From the NCBI GenBank assembly GCA_037349105.1, contig JAYJMM010000032.1, positions 1,764,501 to 1,828,500 of the forward strand: a DNA stretch of 64,000 bases, given 5' to 3'. Source of the stretch: Limnomonas spitsbergensis (Eukaryota > Chlorophyta > Chlorophyceae > Chlamydomonadales). This document shows, piece after piece, positions 62,969-64,000 of this stretch; positions within the stretch are counted from its first letter, which is position 1; each line of letters begins with the position of its first letter. A program made the translations under genes and the position numbers. The notes beneath the pieces are model-generated. The model was given only the letters and a program-made list of their open reading frames with translations. It was not told where the DNA came from and made no database searches.

Positions 62969-64000
62969 TTAGTAGGTAGTGAAGAGGTGAGCGTCTCTTT
63001 GCCTAGAGATTGGCCACCTTCTACGCTGTAAGGAGTTGAGCAAGTGAGGACGAGTGGACGTGGCGGGGTCGCAGGGCTGAAGGAAGCTTTGGATGCGGTT
63101 TTATGGCCTGCTGCATCACCCCCCAGCAGTGTGATGTTTATCATTGTTGGTGTGTGCCTTTTCGGGACGCCCCGACTCATGCCCCCGGGCCCTGCAGGCA
63201 GGCCCCTCACCCGCTGGTTGGGCTATCATTTTTCATGAACTGAGGCTAGGATGCAGGACTAGGAGCTACATGCTGCAAATGTATTTGAGAGCTCGGCAAG
63301 TACTTGGTTCACCCCAAATATTGGGGGGACTTTGCCAGATGTTTGGATTGCACTAGTCTGGCTCCATGTTGCTTCCTCTTTGGGTTGGAGCAGTTGGAGG
63401 GATCATACCGTGTAGCAGTGAGTTGATGAGGGAGCAGGGCATCAGGCTATGGTGGCCACTTCGACTGGTTGCCAAAATCCGTGCCATGAAAAAATGAAGA
63501 ACACCCATTTGGGGTGTGGGGGGTATTCTGCGAGAGAGAGAGGGGAGAGGAAACTGTGGCCGCATCCATGCCATCATGCTGTCAGTATAATGTGCTGTGA
63601 TGGCGCGGCACCATTTTTGCTGGGGGTTGCCATGTTTGTACCAAGCCGAAATAAATAAATATGTAACAAACCTGAGCCCTTGCTTGTCAGCATGATTATG
63701 GAGAGCTCGATCGTGAGCGCATCGAACCCACTGCAGTTTACCGCCATTTCGCACAGGGATGGCTTAAATTTTGCGTTGACAGAGAAGTTTGTGGACAAGG
63801 GCATACCGGTAAGGATGTACTGGATCAAGAAACATTTGCCCATTTGACCTGCTCGATCCCCTTGTGTGCATCACATGGTTCATTGATGTATACCGTACTG
63901 GGCTGGTACTGGGGAACAAGTCGTAAAGGCCTGAGATTATGCTGGTCCAACCAATACATCAACCGGCAGTTTAATCTAGGAAGGTGACAGCTGATGGTTA
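62969..64000 (+). terminator. 3' flank of second gene with candidate TGTAA polyadenylation signals
   Basis: TGTAA, the usual green-algal polyadenylation motif, occurs at 63027-63031 (60 nt after the stop) and 63662-63666. I cannot choose between them. No further gene is visible before the window ends. Confidence 0.4.

Overview
This window is nuclear DNA from a eukaryote, most likely a green alga of the Chlamydomonadales type. The evidence is a canonical calcium-dependent protein kinase (CDPK), a very high intron density (17 and 20 coding exons in two genes), GT-AG introns with occasional GC-AG introns, TGTAA motifs downstream of the stops, and decayed LINE-type retroelements. I cannot fix the species. 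Both genes were assembled by hand: every exon joins in frame with plausible splice sites, giving 549 and 1365 residues.

Layout. 1-5.7 kb holds retroelement and other transposon debris. 5.72-26.31 kb is the CDPK gene (+): short variable N-terminus, kinase domain, autoinhibitory junction, four EF-hand positions and a C-terminal CaaX box (CSIM). 26.3-38.5 kb is intergenic and rich in mobile-element remains: two further LINE ORF2 relics, a LINE ORF1 relic split by a 2.4 kb insertion that itself contains a 0.7 kb MITE, foldback elements, and tail-only LINE insertions. 38.56-62.97 kb is a second gene (+): transit-peptide-like N-terminus, two membrane helices, a long Ala/Gln/Glu-rich helical middle with a Gln/Glu/Arg tract, and a TPR-like C-terminus. 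The last kilobase is 3' flank.

The striking feature is in the introns. They carry megasatellite-scale tandem arrays (units of about 17-81 bp, arrays up to about 4 kb, about 18 kb in total). Many arrays are tandem copies of the splice junction next to them. Arrays upstream of an exon repeat its 3' splice site plus the first exon bases; arrays downstream repeat the last exon bases plus its 5' splice site. CDPK exon 6 is flanked on both sides this way (an 81-bp acceptor array and a 31-bp donor array of about 105 copies), and so is exon 4 of the second gene. At least ten introns in the two genes show it, from single duplications to more than 100 copies. This looks like a recurrent process that amplifies exon-intron boundaries, and it is the main thing to follow up here.

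The genes are adjacent and co-oriented, but nothing in the sequence links them functionally. One cross-link exists: a degenerate copy of CDPK exon 4 with its donor lies in intron 9 of the second gene. Nearly all long open frames inside arrays are repeat artefacts and are not annotated as genes.
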